The notes: generated by a model not told the origin, from the sequence alone. DNA of 64,000 nt from Deinococcus cellulosilyticus NBRC 106333 = KACC 11606 (GCF_007990775.1 NZ_BJXB01000023.1:27266-91265); one strand, 5' to 3'. Positions 49,765 to 57,339 are shown, counted from the stretch's first letter. Numbers and translations: made by a program.

Positions 49765-50147
49765 CTGGTCCTCCGTTTCAGTGCCCCGATGAACACCGGT
49801 TCTTGCACCCGGGCGGTGATGTTGCCCTGAATTTTCCATTCTGTGACCTGCTTGAGTTCCCATCCGAGGGCTGTGAGGGTATCCAGGTAGGGCTTGATTT
49901 GCTCCAGTGTGGAAATGGATTCACCCTCGTAGGGGTCAAACATGAACACGGTTTTGCTGTGGTGGGGCCAGGCGGTGATCCAGCACTGGTGCATGGGGTA
50001 TGCACCCCGCCTGGGCCGGGGGTGGGCGAAATACAGTTTGAACCGTTCAGTTTCTGAGCGGGTGGGTGTGACCACGTTTCGCAGATCCTCCGGGGTCTGG
50101 ATGGTGTATGGCAGGGCATGGTGGGGCATGACGGGGATGAGGGTCAT
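49761..50147 (-). CDS. Unknown protein of the clamp operon
   Basis: A 128-residue protein (MTLIPVMPHHALPYTIQTPE...) with aromatic-rich strands (MHQCWITAWPHHSKTVFMFD) and a C-terminal helix-strand pair (YLDTLTALGWELKQVTEWKI). No family recognised. It overlaps both neighbours by ATGA, so it is translated as part of the DNA-metabolism operon. Confidence 0.6.
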   Translation of the reverse strand: MTLIPVMPHHALPYTIQTPEDLRNVVTPTRSETERFKLYFAHPRPRRGAYPMHQCWITAWPHHSKTVFMFDPYEGESISTLEQIKPYLDTLTALGWELKQVTEWKIQGNITARVQEPVFIGALKRRTR

Positions 50148-50710
50148 TGGCCCTCACCTCCGTTCTTGCGGCTGGGCCGCCAGCCGTCCCACCGGGGGTC
50201 CAGCTTCATGCCGGTGAGCCGGTTGATTTCTGTGGCTTGCAGTTCACCCTTTGCGTCCAGGGTGCCTCTCATCTCCACCCACTTGGCTTCCATCACGGGA
50301 TCCATCACCGTGAGGGCGGCTTTGGCGTGAATCACGAAAGGACCAATTTTGGCCTGGTTGGGGAACACCCGAACCCGGGCGGTGAACTCGGCCCGGTCCA
50401 TCTGGATGCCATGCCCGATCACTTTGAATTCTGCTTTGGGGGTGGGGTCTTGTGCAATGCGCACCCCGGTAATCAGGTTGTTGTTCGGTTTGATCTGGGC
50501 GTTCCGGTAGGCCCGGAAGAAAATTTTGAGTTGAAAGCGTGTGCCTGCGGGGGCATCGGTGATGCGTTTGAGCAGGTTGCGGTTGCTGATGCGGCCAGTG
50601 AGGGACACCCCATGATCTGAGGTGATCTGCACCTGTTTGTTTTCGAGGTGCTGCACGGTTCCTGTGAGGGTGAGGATGGCGCTGCAGCACTTGGGGGCTT
50701 CTGTAAACAC
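50144..50710 (-). CDS. Unknown nucleic-acid-metabolism protein
   Basis: A 188-residue protein whose first half is beta-rich (AILTLTGTVQHLENKQVQIT, RFQLKIFFRAYRNA) and could be an OB-like fold, with a C-terminal basic tail (RWDGWRPSRKNGG). No diagnostic motif is seen. It starts with GTG at 50710, preceded by AGAGGAG. A GC-rich hairpin (50724-50743) just upstream of the ribosome-binding site may control translation or internal initiation, and GCGTCACC lies 21 nt before the start, a weak version of the late element. It follows the clamp gene by 63 nt. Confidence 0.55.
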   Translation of the reverse strand: MFTEAPKCCSAILTLTGTVQHLENKQVQITSDHGVSLTGRISNRNLLKRITDAPAGTRFQLKIFFRAYRNAQIKPNNNLITGVRIAQDPTPKAEFKVIGHGIQMDRAEFTARVRVFPNQAKIGPFVIHAKAALTVMDPVMEAKWVEMRGTLDAKGELQATEINRLTGMKLDPRWDGWRPSRKNGGEGQ

Positions 50711-50723
50711 AATAAACTCCTCT

Positions 50724-50743
50724 GGGCGCGAGGTGACGCGCCC
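50724..50743. promoter_or_regulatory. GC hairpin before the ribosome-binding site
   Basis: GGGCGCG pairs with CGCGCCC around AGGTGA, directly upstream of AGAGGAG in the clamp-50710 interval. Confidence 0.45.
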
Positions 50744-50773
50744 GGTGGTTTGGCATGGGTTGTGTGAAAGGTT

Positions 50774-51862
50774 TTAAATCCTGAGCGGCACCACCACGGA
50801 CAGGTAAGCCGTGTCTTGGCTGCCTTTGATGGCTGCGGGGGTGGTGGCACCTGAGAGTTGGAGGGTGGTGTATTCATCGGTGATGGGCTTGATGGCGTCA
50901 CTGAGAAAACGCACGTTGAACCCCAGTGAGATGGGGTCTCCGATGTGCTCCACTTCCAGCACTTCATCTGCCTTGCCGTAGTCGTTTTCGGCCCACAGGT
51001 GCAGCTTGTTGTCGCTGATCTGCAATTCAATCCGGTTGTTGAGGCTGCTGTCGCACATGACAGCGGTGCGGTTCAGGGCTTCTTGCAGCACGCTGGTGCG
51101 CACGTTCACCGTGGCTTTGATGTTGCTGGGCACAATCCGCTGGTAGTCTGGGAATTCTCCGTCCATCAGTTTGGTGTTGAGGGACCATCCGTTGCCGTGG
51201 ATGCTGAGCTGCTTGCGGAAGGTGTTGGCAGCCAGGGTGATTTCTCCCTCCTGGTCGTCGATGAGGTGTGCGATTTCTTTGGCTGATTTGTTGGGAATCA
51301 GGTAGTTGCCGGTGAGGTCCAGGCCGTCCACCTGGAAGTAGGCCAACCGGAAACCGTCACTGCACACCACCCTCAGGCGTTCAGGGGTGCATTCCACTTT
51401 TTGCGCCCGGAAAACCTGTTGGAAGGCTTCGTTTGCAACGCAGTAAAGGGTGTTACTGAGGGCTTGTTTGAAGCCAGCCCCTTTCACTTTGGCTGTGCCT
51501 TCCAGGATCTCGATGGTGGGGAACTGGCTGACATCTCCGGTTTGCAGCTTGTAGTTGCTTCCCCCGCTGGACACGGTGACGTTGCCGCTTTGCAGGGACA
51601 TTTCAACGGTCTCTCCGGGCAGCTTGGAAACAATCTGTGCAAACAGGTGGGCTGGCAGGGCCAGCTGTGCGGTGCCTTCCACCTGGGCTGGCACGAAGAA
51701 GCGAAGGTCCAGTTCAAGGTTGGTGCCTTCCAGGTGGAAGCCTTGATGGGTGGTGGTGAGCCGGGTGTAGCTGAGGATGGGGTTGTTGTTGCGGGGTGGC
51801 ACCACCCGGGCCAGTTTTTGCAGGGCGGCATTGAGGAATTTTTTGGCTACAAGCACTTTCAT
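50774..51862 (-). CDS. dnaN: DNA polymerase III beta sliding clamp
   Basis: A 362-residue DnaN-type clamp that encircles DNA and tethers the polymerase. The start MKVLVAKKFLNAALQKLARV, VPPRNNNPILSYTRL, VSKLPGETVEMSLQSGNVTV, LRVVCSDGFRLAYFQ and the C-terminal PISLGFNVRFLSDAIK follow the three-domain beta clamp. The C-terminal VPLRI replaces the usual M-P-M/V-R-L-x end. Length is normal. It starts at 51862, overlapping the stop of a small membrane protein. A full clamp gene on a phage is uncommon; it would let the element recruit or replace the host clamp. Its operon lies under a GTCC-N8-GGAC operator. Confidence 0.88.
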   Translation of the reverse strand: MKVLVAKKFLNAALQKLARVVPPRNNNPILSYTRLTTTHQGFHLEGTNLELDLRFFVPAQVEGTAQLALPAHLFAQIVSKLPGETVEMSLQSGNVTVSSGGSNYKLQTGDVSQFPTIEILEGTAKVKGAGFKQALSNTLYCVANEAFQQVFRAQKVECTPERLRVVCSDGFRLAYFQVDGLDLTGNYLIPNKSAKEIAHLIDDQEGEITLAANTFRKQLSIHGNGWSLNTKLMDGEFPDYQRIVPSNIKATVNVRTSVLQEALNRTAVMCDSSLNNRIELQISDNKLHLWAENDYGKADEVLEVEHIGDPISLGFNVRFLSDAIKPITDEYTTLQLSGATTPAAIKGSQDTAYLSVVVPLRI

Positions 51863-52089
51863 CTGGTGCTTTTTCCTTCGCACAGTTTCAAGGCAACACC
51901 GAAAGCCAGCATTGCCAGGACGATGAGGCTTGCTCCTGTGCCGTAGTGGTGGTAGTCACGGGTGGCGCAGAAGAAGCAGAGCTCAATGAAACCTTGGTAT
52001 CCAAGGTGTATGGACAAACCTGCCAATATGCAGATGACGAGGTATTTTCCGACTGGTGGCGGCTTTTTTGTGCCTGTGATGTGAGTCAT
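51859..52089 (-). CDS. Small two-helix membrane protein (holin-like?)
   Basis: A 76-residue protein with two hydrophobic segments (residues about 16-40, YLVICILAGLSIHLGYQGFI; and 52-68, GASLIVLAMLAFGVALKLC) separated by a short loop with CATRDYHH. The size fits class II holins, but no endolysin is adjacent and the gene is under the repressor-type operator together with the clamp, so a different membrane role is equally possible. AAAGGAGG sits 7 nt before the ATG, inside a loop between complementary GGACAAC and GTTGTCC. The stop overlaps the clamp ATG. Confidence 0.55.
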   Translation of the reverse strand: MTHITGTKKPPPVGKYLVICILAGLSIHLGYQGFIELCFFCATRDYHHYGTGASLIVLAMLAFGVALKLCEGKSTR

Positions 52090-52112
52090 GGACAACCTCC
52101 TTTGTGTTGTCC
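52090..52112 (-). promoter_or_regulatory. Hairpin presenting the ribosome-binding site of the clamp operon
   Basis: GGACAAC (52090-52096) and GTTGTCC (52106-52112) flank the 9-nt loop that holds AGGAG. Its right arm shares bases with the operator next to it. Confidence 0.5.
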
Positions 52113-52124
52113 ATTGTATCGGAC
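52109..52124. promoter_or_regulatory. Operator GTCC-N8-GGAC over the clamp-operon promoter
   Basis: GTCCATTGTATCGGAC; read on the minus strand it is GTCCGA-TACAAT-GGAC, so the -10 box TACAAT lies between the half-sites. TTTACA is placed 18 nt upstream of it. One of five similar sites. Confidence 0.6.
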
Positions 52125-52158
52125 AAAAGATATAGCTGTAAAGTTATATTGTTTGATT

Positions 52159-53121
52159 TCACGGATTTCGCGCAGCTGCCAGCAAGTCCAACGCACGCTT
52201 TTCAATGTCCTGGCGCATATCCCCGCGAACACGCAACACCGGCATCCACCGGCACCGGCAATGGGGGTGCATGCTGATGGCCGCACCGCCATCCTGCCAG
52301 GTCTTCCCCACCCAAACATGCCTGTCAGGGTCTCTGTCAGTGGCTTCCGGGGAGACCACAGTCCAAACGGTTTTGTGGTAAGCCTGGCACCGGTCACAGC
52401 AATCCAGTGCTGCGCTGAACTCCACCTGCTCCCCTGCAGGAATGGACCCAAGGAAACCCTGGGCCCGGTTGTTGCTGGTTTCGGTGAGGGCAATGCGTCT
52501 CCAATCACGGTTGAGCACCCGGAATTGGTCGTTCAGCCGCTGGGCCAGCTCCAGGGGGCTCCCGTGAGACAACTCATGCTGGTAAAGCACCTGCTTGACC
52601 TGGGTGCGGGTGCGCTGAGACAGGGACGTGATGTATTCGCCTGCTTTGGCCTGAGCAAACCGGATAGGCCGCACCTCTTGCCCTTCCAGAAAGTCTTCAG
52701 GTCGGTCCAGCAGCCCTGAAGCTGGTGCAGTGGACACCCGACCTGATTCCAACACCCCAAGCATGTAAGTGGCAGCAGCCCGTTTCTGGATGTTGTCTTT
52801 CAGGCGCCCTTCTGCAGCCCATTTGCTGGTCACGGCGTCCACCAGATCCCCATAGAGCTCCGGGGTTACAGTGTCGCGCCCGGCCAGCAGTTCCCGGTAC
52901 AGCCGGGCCGCCCGGCTGTACTCCTGCTGCGGATCAAGGGCTTTCACCAGTGGGCTGAGGGGATAGGTGGCCTGCACCTGGTCGGCTGGCAACTTCGGCA
53001 ACTGCAGGCCCTGGTGCAGGTCCTGATGCACCCGGTAAAGCCAGCCAGCACCAAGGCCATACATCAGGGCCTCGGCCTGGGCCAGGATGGGGTTGGGGTG
53101 GATTGTCCAGGCTTTTGACAT
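52159..53121 (-). CDS. Minor head protein (Mu gpF / SPP1 gp7-like)
   Basis: A 320-residue protein directly after the portal and 2H genes. The C-terminal half shows the gpF signature: RIALTETSNNRAQGFLGSIP, then CCDRCQAYHKTVW, DRHVWVGKTWQDGG and HPHCRCRWMPVL with conserved Cys/His residues that may bind zinc. These proteins associate with the portal and enter the head in small numbers, possibly for ejection with DNA. The start at 53121 has GGGAGG 6 nt upstream. It is the last gene of the portal operon. Confidence 0.85.
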   Translation of the reverse strand: MSKAWTIHPNPILAQAEALMYGLGAGWLYRVHQDLHQGLQLPKLPADQVQATYPLSPLVKALDPQQEYSRAARLYRELLAGRDTVTPELYGDLVDAVTSKWAAEGRLKDNIQKRAAATYMLGVLESGRVSTAPASGLLDRPEDFLEGQEVRPIRFAQAKAGEYITSLSQRTRTQVKQVLYQHELSHGSPLELAQRLNDQFRVLNRDWRRIALTETSNNRAQGFLGSIPAGEQVEFSAALDCCDRCQAYHKTVWTVVSPEATDRDPDRHVWVGKTWQDGGAAISMHPHCRCRWMPVLRVRGDMRQDIEKRALDLLAAARNP

Positions 53122-53122
53122 G

Positions 53123-53647
53123 TCACCTCCCAATGGGCACCCGAAGGTGGGTGCTGCCGTACCACAGTTCCATGTGGGTGAATTCCACCGGCACCGGCGT
53201 GAGGCGCTGCACTGGTACCGGCTCACTGGCCTCCACATACTTGAGCGTCATGTGGGGCGTAAACCCGTGGGTGTTGTCCGGGGGCAAACCGCACATCTTC
53301 AGCACGTTGCAGCAGGTTTCCCTCACCACATTCAGCCCTGGGACATCCAGTGTGAGGAAAAAAGCATCCTTTTTGGGGATGGTGAACCGTCCCACACCGG
53401 AAAATTCTCCCTTCAGGGCAGATAAGCCTTTCAGGTATTCCCTCAGCGGCCTGGCCGCTTCCTTCACCTGATCCAGTGCAACACTGTCGGTCTTTCCAAG
53501 ATAGGCCAAGGTGACATGCAACTCTTCTTCCGGCAGGCCTCCACTCAAAGCCAGCTGGTGGGCCACATCTTCAGGGGGCACCAAGCACAAAATGATGCCT
53601 TTGGGGGCTGCGCTGGCTGCAGGGGCTTTCACAAGCAAGCGCTTCAC
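53123..53647 (-). CDS. 2H phosphoesterase (LigT / 2'-5' RNA ligase-like)
   Basis: A 174-residue protein with both H-x-T/S-x motifs of the 2H superfamily: LHVTLAYLG near residue 44 and PHMTLKYVE near residue 131, at the usual separation. Members hydrolyse 2'-5' or cyclic phosphodiesters; phage members include enzymes that degrade cyclic oligonucleotide alarm signals (Acb1) as well as RNA-repair enzymes. It is inserted between portal and minor head genes and overlaps the portal stop by ATGA, so it is made late, or packaged with the head. Its substrate cannot be deduced. Confidence 0.8.
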   Translation of the reverse strand: MKRLLVKAPAASAAPKGIILCLVPPEDVAHQLALSGGLPEEELHVTLAYLGKTDSVALDQVKEAARPLREYLKGLSALKGEFSGVGRFTIPKKDAFFLTLDVPGLNVVRETCCNVLKMCGLPPDNTHGFTPHMTLKYVEASEPVPVQRLTPVPVEFTHMELWYGSTHLRVPIGR

Positions 53648-55518
53648 GGCCAGGTCTCCATGTCTGCAACGGTGGCTTTTGCCATGAACGCCTTTTTGCC
53701 TCCAGGACCTGCTGGCTGAGCTTCATCAGGGTCTTCCCCGGCATCGTCTTGCTGGAGCTGCATTCCTGGCTTGACTTGCCAAAGGTTGCCTTCATGGTCG
53801 AGCATCTGCCGGTTGCCGTCTTCATCGGCGTCTTCTGGGCCCTCTTCATCCTGGGGTTCTTGTTGTGCTTGCAGCTCCTGGGCCCGTTTTGCCTGCAACT
53901 CCTGGGTGTAGATGGTCTGCAAGCTGGGATCCAGCGGGGCATCGTTGAGCACATCCATTGGGTGCGGGGCTTCACCGCGGCGCTGCCGGTATTCACCAAG
54001 GGTCAGCATTTTCAATTCAGCGTCCTGGGAGGCTTTCTGGTCACTGTCCAGGCCAGTCCAAACGAATTCAGCGTCCGGGTCCAGCATTTTCACCACATCA
54101 TCAAGGGTCCCACCAAGCCAGTCCAGCATGGGCCACAGCCCTTTGTCTTTGCTGCTGGCAAGCCGTTCTTCGGTGTCGTCACCCGACAGGCTGGATTTGT
54201 TGCTGGTGAATGCTTCAAAGTTCACCTCTTCGGGGTCCATGCCGTACAGGGCGCATTTCACCGCAACCAGAAAGGTCATCCACTTGCTGAAATACATTTC
54301 GTTGAACTCGACATCGGTTTTGGTGAAAACCGCCCCGCTTTCTTTGTCCTTGGCAACCATGACCGGCATGCGCCAGGCGTTGGTGATTCCGGTGACGTAG
54401 GCATCCCAACTGGTTTTGAATTGCTGCAAATCCCCATCCTGAAAGTCCCCAAACAGGGTGAGGATGCCTTTGGGAATGGAGTTGTGGCTCAGGCCCCGGA
54501 TGTTCATGGTCATGGCGTTGATGAAGCCTGTAACCACCTGGATCAGTTCTTCGGGTTCAGGCTGGCCGTAACCCAAGTGCTCCAGCAGAGGGCTGGGCTT
54601 GCGTATGGTGTAAAGAAAATCATCATGGGTGTAGTGGGCCAGGATGCGGTTGTCCCATGACAGCACAGCAATCACGTCTGAGGGGTCGGGAATGTCCAGG
54701 TTGAAACGCTCATGGAGTTCTGGGTTCCCCCACCCTTCTTCCAGGCCATAGTTGGGGTCGGTCAAAAAGACCTTGGATCCATCCACATGCACAAACCCGT
54801 GGGGGCGGCCACTGAGGGTGGTCACAATCTCGATGGGGCCAGCGTCATAGGTCATGGAGTCTTGCAGCAGTTTGGCGGCAAAATCCCTGAGGCGGTCCCT
54901 TTTGAGTTGCCGGCGTTTCCTGGGGTCGAACACCGCCCCACAGTTGAGCAGGTATTGGCTGATCCAGCGCAGTTTGGCTTTGCCTTCTTCGCTGATGTCG
55001 CTGTCATTGGTGTACCGCACCTGGAAACCTGGCTTCCACTCTTGTTTGCTGGGTTTGAGGAAGCGTTGCACCTGCCAGATGCGTGTCCACTGGATGCTTT
55101 GCAGCAGCACATCACTTTTGACAATCTGCCTGAGGGCCGGGAAGTCATAACCCACGGGGCGCCGGAGGGCAAAAGGCTGGGGGCCTTGTTCATCGAGGTC
55201 CAGGTTCACCCGGGCAACCCCGGGTGAAACCCGGGGTTCACTCTGGGTGCGGTGCTGCTGGCCCTGGCCCCACTGGTTTTGCAGCTGGGTAGGGTTGGCT
55301 GCCTTGTAAAAGAGCTCTCCGATTTGTTGGGCGGCGGCCAGCACCTCTTGTGGGTTCAAGGACTGCGCATAGGGGGCTGCCTGCTTGAGCGCCTGCACTT
55401 CTGCATCTTTGCGCTCATCAACCGGGGCCTGCGGAGTGGACATCACCCTGCTGGCCTCGGAGAATTCTGGGCTGCTGGGCAGCTCACTGCGGGGGGTGGA
55501 GCGTTTGCGGAAAAACAT
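53644..55518 (-). CDS. Portal protein
   Basis: A 624-residue protein that forms the DNA entry vertex. The core features of SPP1-like portals are present: PVGYDFPALRQIVKSDVLLQ, RKRRQLKRDRLRDFAAKLLQ, ETVTT-like clip strands, HDDFLYTIRKPSPLLEHLGY with GQPEPEELIQVVTGFINAMT, and the long stem helices around TLFGDFQDGDLQQFKTSWDA. The C-terminus is acidic and Gln-rich. It is the first gene of an operon with the 2H and gpF-like genes. TGTTACGG lies exactly 22 nt before the ATG. Confidence 0.82.
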   Translation of the reverse strand: MFFRKRSTPRSELPSSPEFSEASRVMSTPQAPVDERKDAEVQALKQAAPYAQSLNPQEVLAAAQQIGELFYKAANPTQLQNQWGQGQQHRTQSEPRVSPGVARVNLDLDEQGPQPFALRRPVGYDFPALRQIVKSDVLLQSIQWTRIWQVQRFLKPSKQEWKPGFQVRYTNDSDISEEGKAKLRWISQYLLNCGAVFDPRKRRQLKRDRLRDFAAKLLQDSMTYDAGPIEIVTTLSGRPHGFVHVDGSKVFLTDPNYGLEEGWGNPELHERFNLDIPDPSDVIAVLSWDNRILAHYTHDDFLYTIRKPSPLLEHLGYGQPEPEELIQVVTGFINAMTMNIRGLSHNSIPKGILTLFGDFQDGDLQQFKTSWDAYVTGITNAWRMPVMVAKDKESGAVFTKTDVEFNEMYFSKWMTFLVAVKCALYGMDPEEVNFEAFTSNKSSLSGDDTEERLASSKDKGLWPMLDWLGGTLDDVVKMLDPDAEFVWTGLDSDQKASQDAELKMLTLGEYRQRRGEAPHPMDVLNDAPLDPSLQTIYTQELQAKRAQELQAQQEPQDEEGPEDADEDGNRQMLDHEGNLWQVKPGMQLQQDDAGEDPDEAQPAGPGGKKAFMAKATVADMETWP

Positions 55519-55540
55519 GGTTACACTTTCTCCGCCCTCA

Positions 55541-55548
55541 CCGTAACA
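55541..55548 (-). promoter_or_regulatory. Late element TGTTACGG of the portal operon
   Basis: Ends exactly 22 nt before the ATG at 55518. Confidence 0.55.
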
Positions 55549-55649
55549 ACACAGCTGTATTGCTGTATAGTTTTAAAGTTTTATCGTTGTACAAAAGGGT
55601 CTGGGCCACAGTTGATGCCGTTGAATTTACTGACAATTCGCCGTAAGAT

Positions 55650-55665
55650 GTCCGTAGAATAGGAC
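55650..55665. promoter_or_regulatory. Operator GTCC-N8-GGAC with internal -10 box TAGAAT
   Basis: GTCCGTAGAATAGGAC, 14 of 16 bases as in the site at 63054-63069 or better. TAGAAT lies between the half-sites and points right, towards the replication genes. Confidence 0.55.
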
Positions 55666-55669
55666 GAGG

Positions 55670-55702
55670 GGTAAAACACCATTGGTGGTATTGCGTTTTA
55701 CC
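55670..55702. promoter_or_regulatory. Inverted repeat GGTAAAAC / GTTTTACC before the wHTH gene
   Basis: An 8-bp perfect repeat 17 nt apart with a central CACCATTGGTG dyad. It may be the autoregulatory site of the winged-helix protein. Confidence 0.45.
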
Positions 55703-55726
55703 TTGCGCATGTGCTAGCTTATCGCT

Positions 55727-55975
55727 ATGGCAAACATGGTCGAAGTTGTAAAGCATCACGGACCCTGGGCGCACGTTGCGATCAGTTACCTGAAGGAAAG
55801 AGGAGGTGACAAGGACTTTGTTGACGTGAGCGCCAGCGAGATGGCAAGACAGTTTGAAGTGGCCATCACCACGATCTCACGTCCGCTCCAAAGCCTCATT
55901 CAGGAAGGAATCATTGAGGTTCAAGGGCGAAGTCGAGGCACAAAATACCGTGTGACAGAGAAATTGCAGGACTGA
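55727..55975 (+). CDS. Small winged-helix DNA-binding protein
   Basis: An 82-residue winged-helix protein: VSASEMARQFEVAITTISRP-LQSLIQEGIIEVQGRSRGTK-YRV is a helix-turn-helix followed by a beta wing, as in plasmid copy-control or MarR/Crp-like small regulators. The ATG at 55727 has TAGCTT ending six bases before it, so its message is probably leaderless, with TTGCGT 18 nt upstream as a weak -35 box. It opens the replication region and may repress or activate the initiator gene. An inverted repeat upstream could be its own operator. Confidence 0.75.
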   Translation: MANMVEVVKHHGPWAHVAISYLKERGGDKDFVDVSASEMARQFEVAITTISRPLQSLIQEGIIEVQGRSRGTKYRVTEKLQD

Positions 55976-55996
55976 ACCTGCTGACAATTGAAAAAC

Positions 55997-56074
55997 TTAA
56001 GCTCTGGGCTACCACCCCCAGAGCTTAAAAAGAGCTACCAGCTCACATCACTTTTTGTCTTGTCCTGGTAGCTC
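55997..56074. ncRNA. Two consecutive strong hairpins before the replication initiator
   Basis: TTAAGCTCTGGG (55997-56008) pairs with CCCAGAGCTTAA (56017-56028); GAGCTACCAG (56032-56041) pairs with CTGGTAGCTC (56065-56074). Both stems are perfect. No U tract follows on the + strand, so this may be a structured leader, a copy-control RNA or part of the origin rather than a plain terminator. Confidence 0.5.
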
Positions 56075-56199
56075 GAAAAACCTACTTGTTCGTAAAGGGC
56101 TGAATTTTGACGAGTCCACCCTCTACGAAAGGAGCTGATTCTTATTTTAGGGACTATCACCCCGGATTTCAACCTCCAGGCCTTCATTGGAGCTCAACC

Positions 56200-57339
56200 A
56201 TGAGCATCGCCGCCTACCAGCGTGTCAAATCCCACAGTCGGCAAAAAGGGTCCAGGCTCTTGTGCCTTCTGATCCTCGCAGACCGCGCCCGGGACAATGG
56301 AACCGGCATTTTTGTGGACGACTACAGCCAGTTCGTCCGTGACGTGGCCCGGGACATGCGCATGACCCCAAAACAAACCAGCAACATCCTCAAAGAGCTG
56401 CTGGAAACCGATGAACTGAAAAAACTGGAACTGCCAGAAGCAAAACTGGAGTTCCAGATTGTGTTTCCCCGCACCCGCTACACTGGCCGGGAGTCTGCAC
56501 CCGTTCGGCACAAAACCACGAAAAATGCCGGTCAGGACAACAGGAACCACCCTGTCACAAGCGAGAAAAGATTTCCTGGCACTGTGGAAAAAATTTCCGG
56601 GAAAAGTTTTCCAGAAATGCAGGAAAAGATTTCCCAAAACGGCGAAAAACCTTCCACGAGAGCTGCCGAAAAAACTGCGTCTGAGATTCAGTTTTTTGCA
56701 AGCGAAAATTTTTCGTGCATATATAAGAATATAAATAATAATACTAATACCCTGGTAGGGAGGGAGGTAGAGGAAGCAACCCACCCACCCACCTCCCTCC
56801 CTTCTCCTGAAGTTCCACCCCAAGGGCAACCTGCCAAGCCCACCCACGATGACCGCCTGAGGTTTTTTGTGAACCTGATGGGTTATGGGAAAGCTTCTCA
56901 CTACGAAGCACATTTGGAGCGCTGGGACACACAATACTCCCGGGAATTCATTTCCCTCGCCTGGCGCCTCGCTCCAGCGCACAAACACCCCCGTGTGGGT
57001 TATCCGCGGCCAGAATTTCTGTTTGTGGATTGGCTCAACCGGCACAAGGATTGCCCCTGGCCCGATGCACTCCAGCGCCAATATGCCCTGGACCTCGCAA
57101 AAGAATTCCCTGCAGACACGGTTCCTGGCGCTCCGGCAAGTGCTCCAAAAACCAGCCCTGAAGCAGCATTGGTGGTGGGCCAGCGTTACCTGGTCCAGGG
57201 CAAAGAAGCCGTGCTCTCTGACCTGGGCCCCACCAGCGCCTATGTGTGCTTCGAGTGCGACGATGGGGATTTCATTGATGTGCGCAAAGTTGATGTGCCT
57301 AACGTTGTTCGTCCCTTCCAGCATGGGGGCATGGCATGA
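56200..57339 (+). CDS. Replication initiator protein (O/DnaD-like) carrying an origin
   Basis: A 379-residue protein. The N-terminal 110 residues form a winged helix (MSIAAYQRVKSHSRQKGSRL, FVRDVARDMRMTPKQTSNIL-KELLETDELKKLEL). A low-complexity Lys/Glu/Ser linker (residues about 115-210) follows, then a helical C-terminal domain (DDRLRFFVNLMGYGKASHYE; HLERWDTQYSREFISLAWRL) and a small beta end domain. This three-part layout mirrors lambda O-type initiators: origin binding at the N-terminus, helicase loading at the C-terminus. It is immediately followed by dnaB (ATGA overlap). The ATG at 56200 has GGAG 7 nt upstream. The linker DNA contains iteron-like repeats and an AT-rich tract. Confidence 0.75.
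   Translation: MSIAAYQRVKSHSRQKGSRLLCLLILADRARDNGTGIFVDDYSQFVRDVARDMRMTPKQTSNILKELLETDELKKLELPEAKLEFQIVFPRTRYTGRESAPVRHKTTKNAGQDNRNHPVTSEKRFPGTVEKISGKSFPEMQEKISQNGEKPSTRAAEKTASEIQFFASENFSCIYKNINNNTNTLVGREVEEATHPPTSLPSPEVPPQGQPAKPTHDDRLRFFVNLMGYGKASHYEAHLERWDTQYSREFISLAWRLAPAHKHPRVGYPRPEFLFVDWLNRHKDCPWPDALQRQYALDLAKEFPADTVPGAPASAPKTSPEAALVVGQRYLVQGKEAVLSDLGPTSAYVCFECDDGDFIDVRKVDVPNVVRPFQHGGMA
56563..56750. other. Putative replication origin: iteron-like palindromes plus AT-rich tract
   Basis: Within the initiator gene are GAGAAAAGATTTCC (56563-56576), GGAAAAAATTTCC (56586-56598), GGGAAAAGTTTTCC (56599-56612), GGAAAAGATTTCC (56622-56634) and a weaker GCGAAAAACCTTCC (56643-56656). Their core is GGAAA-N3-TTTCC. 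About 65 bp further on is an AT-only-like tract (56717-56750, ATATATAAGAATATAAATAA and beyond). The layout copies lambda ori inside gene O. Confidence 0.6.

Noticed and set aside
55641..55648. TCTTACGG on the minus strand upstream of the portal region
   Set aside because: No start codon follows at 21-23 nt; the portal gene has its own TGTTACGG copy closer by.
56717..56810. AT tract followed by CCCACCCACCCACC-type repeats as a possible CRISPR or recombination repeat
   Set aside because: The repeats are short, tandem and within coding sequence; there are no spacers. The AT tract is better explained as the unwinding element of the origin.
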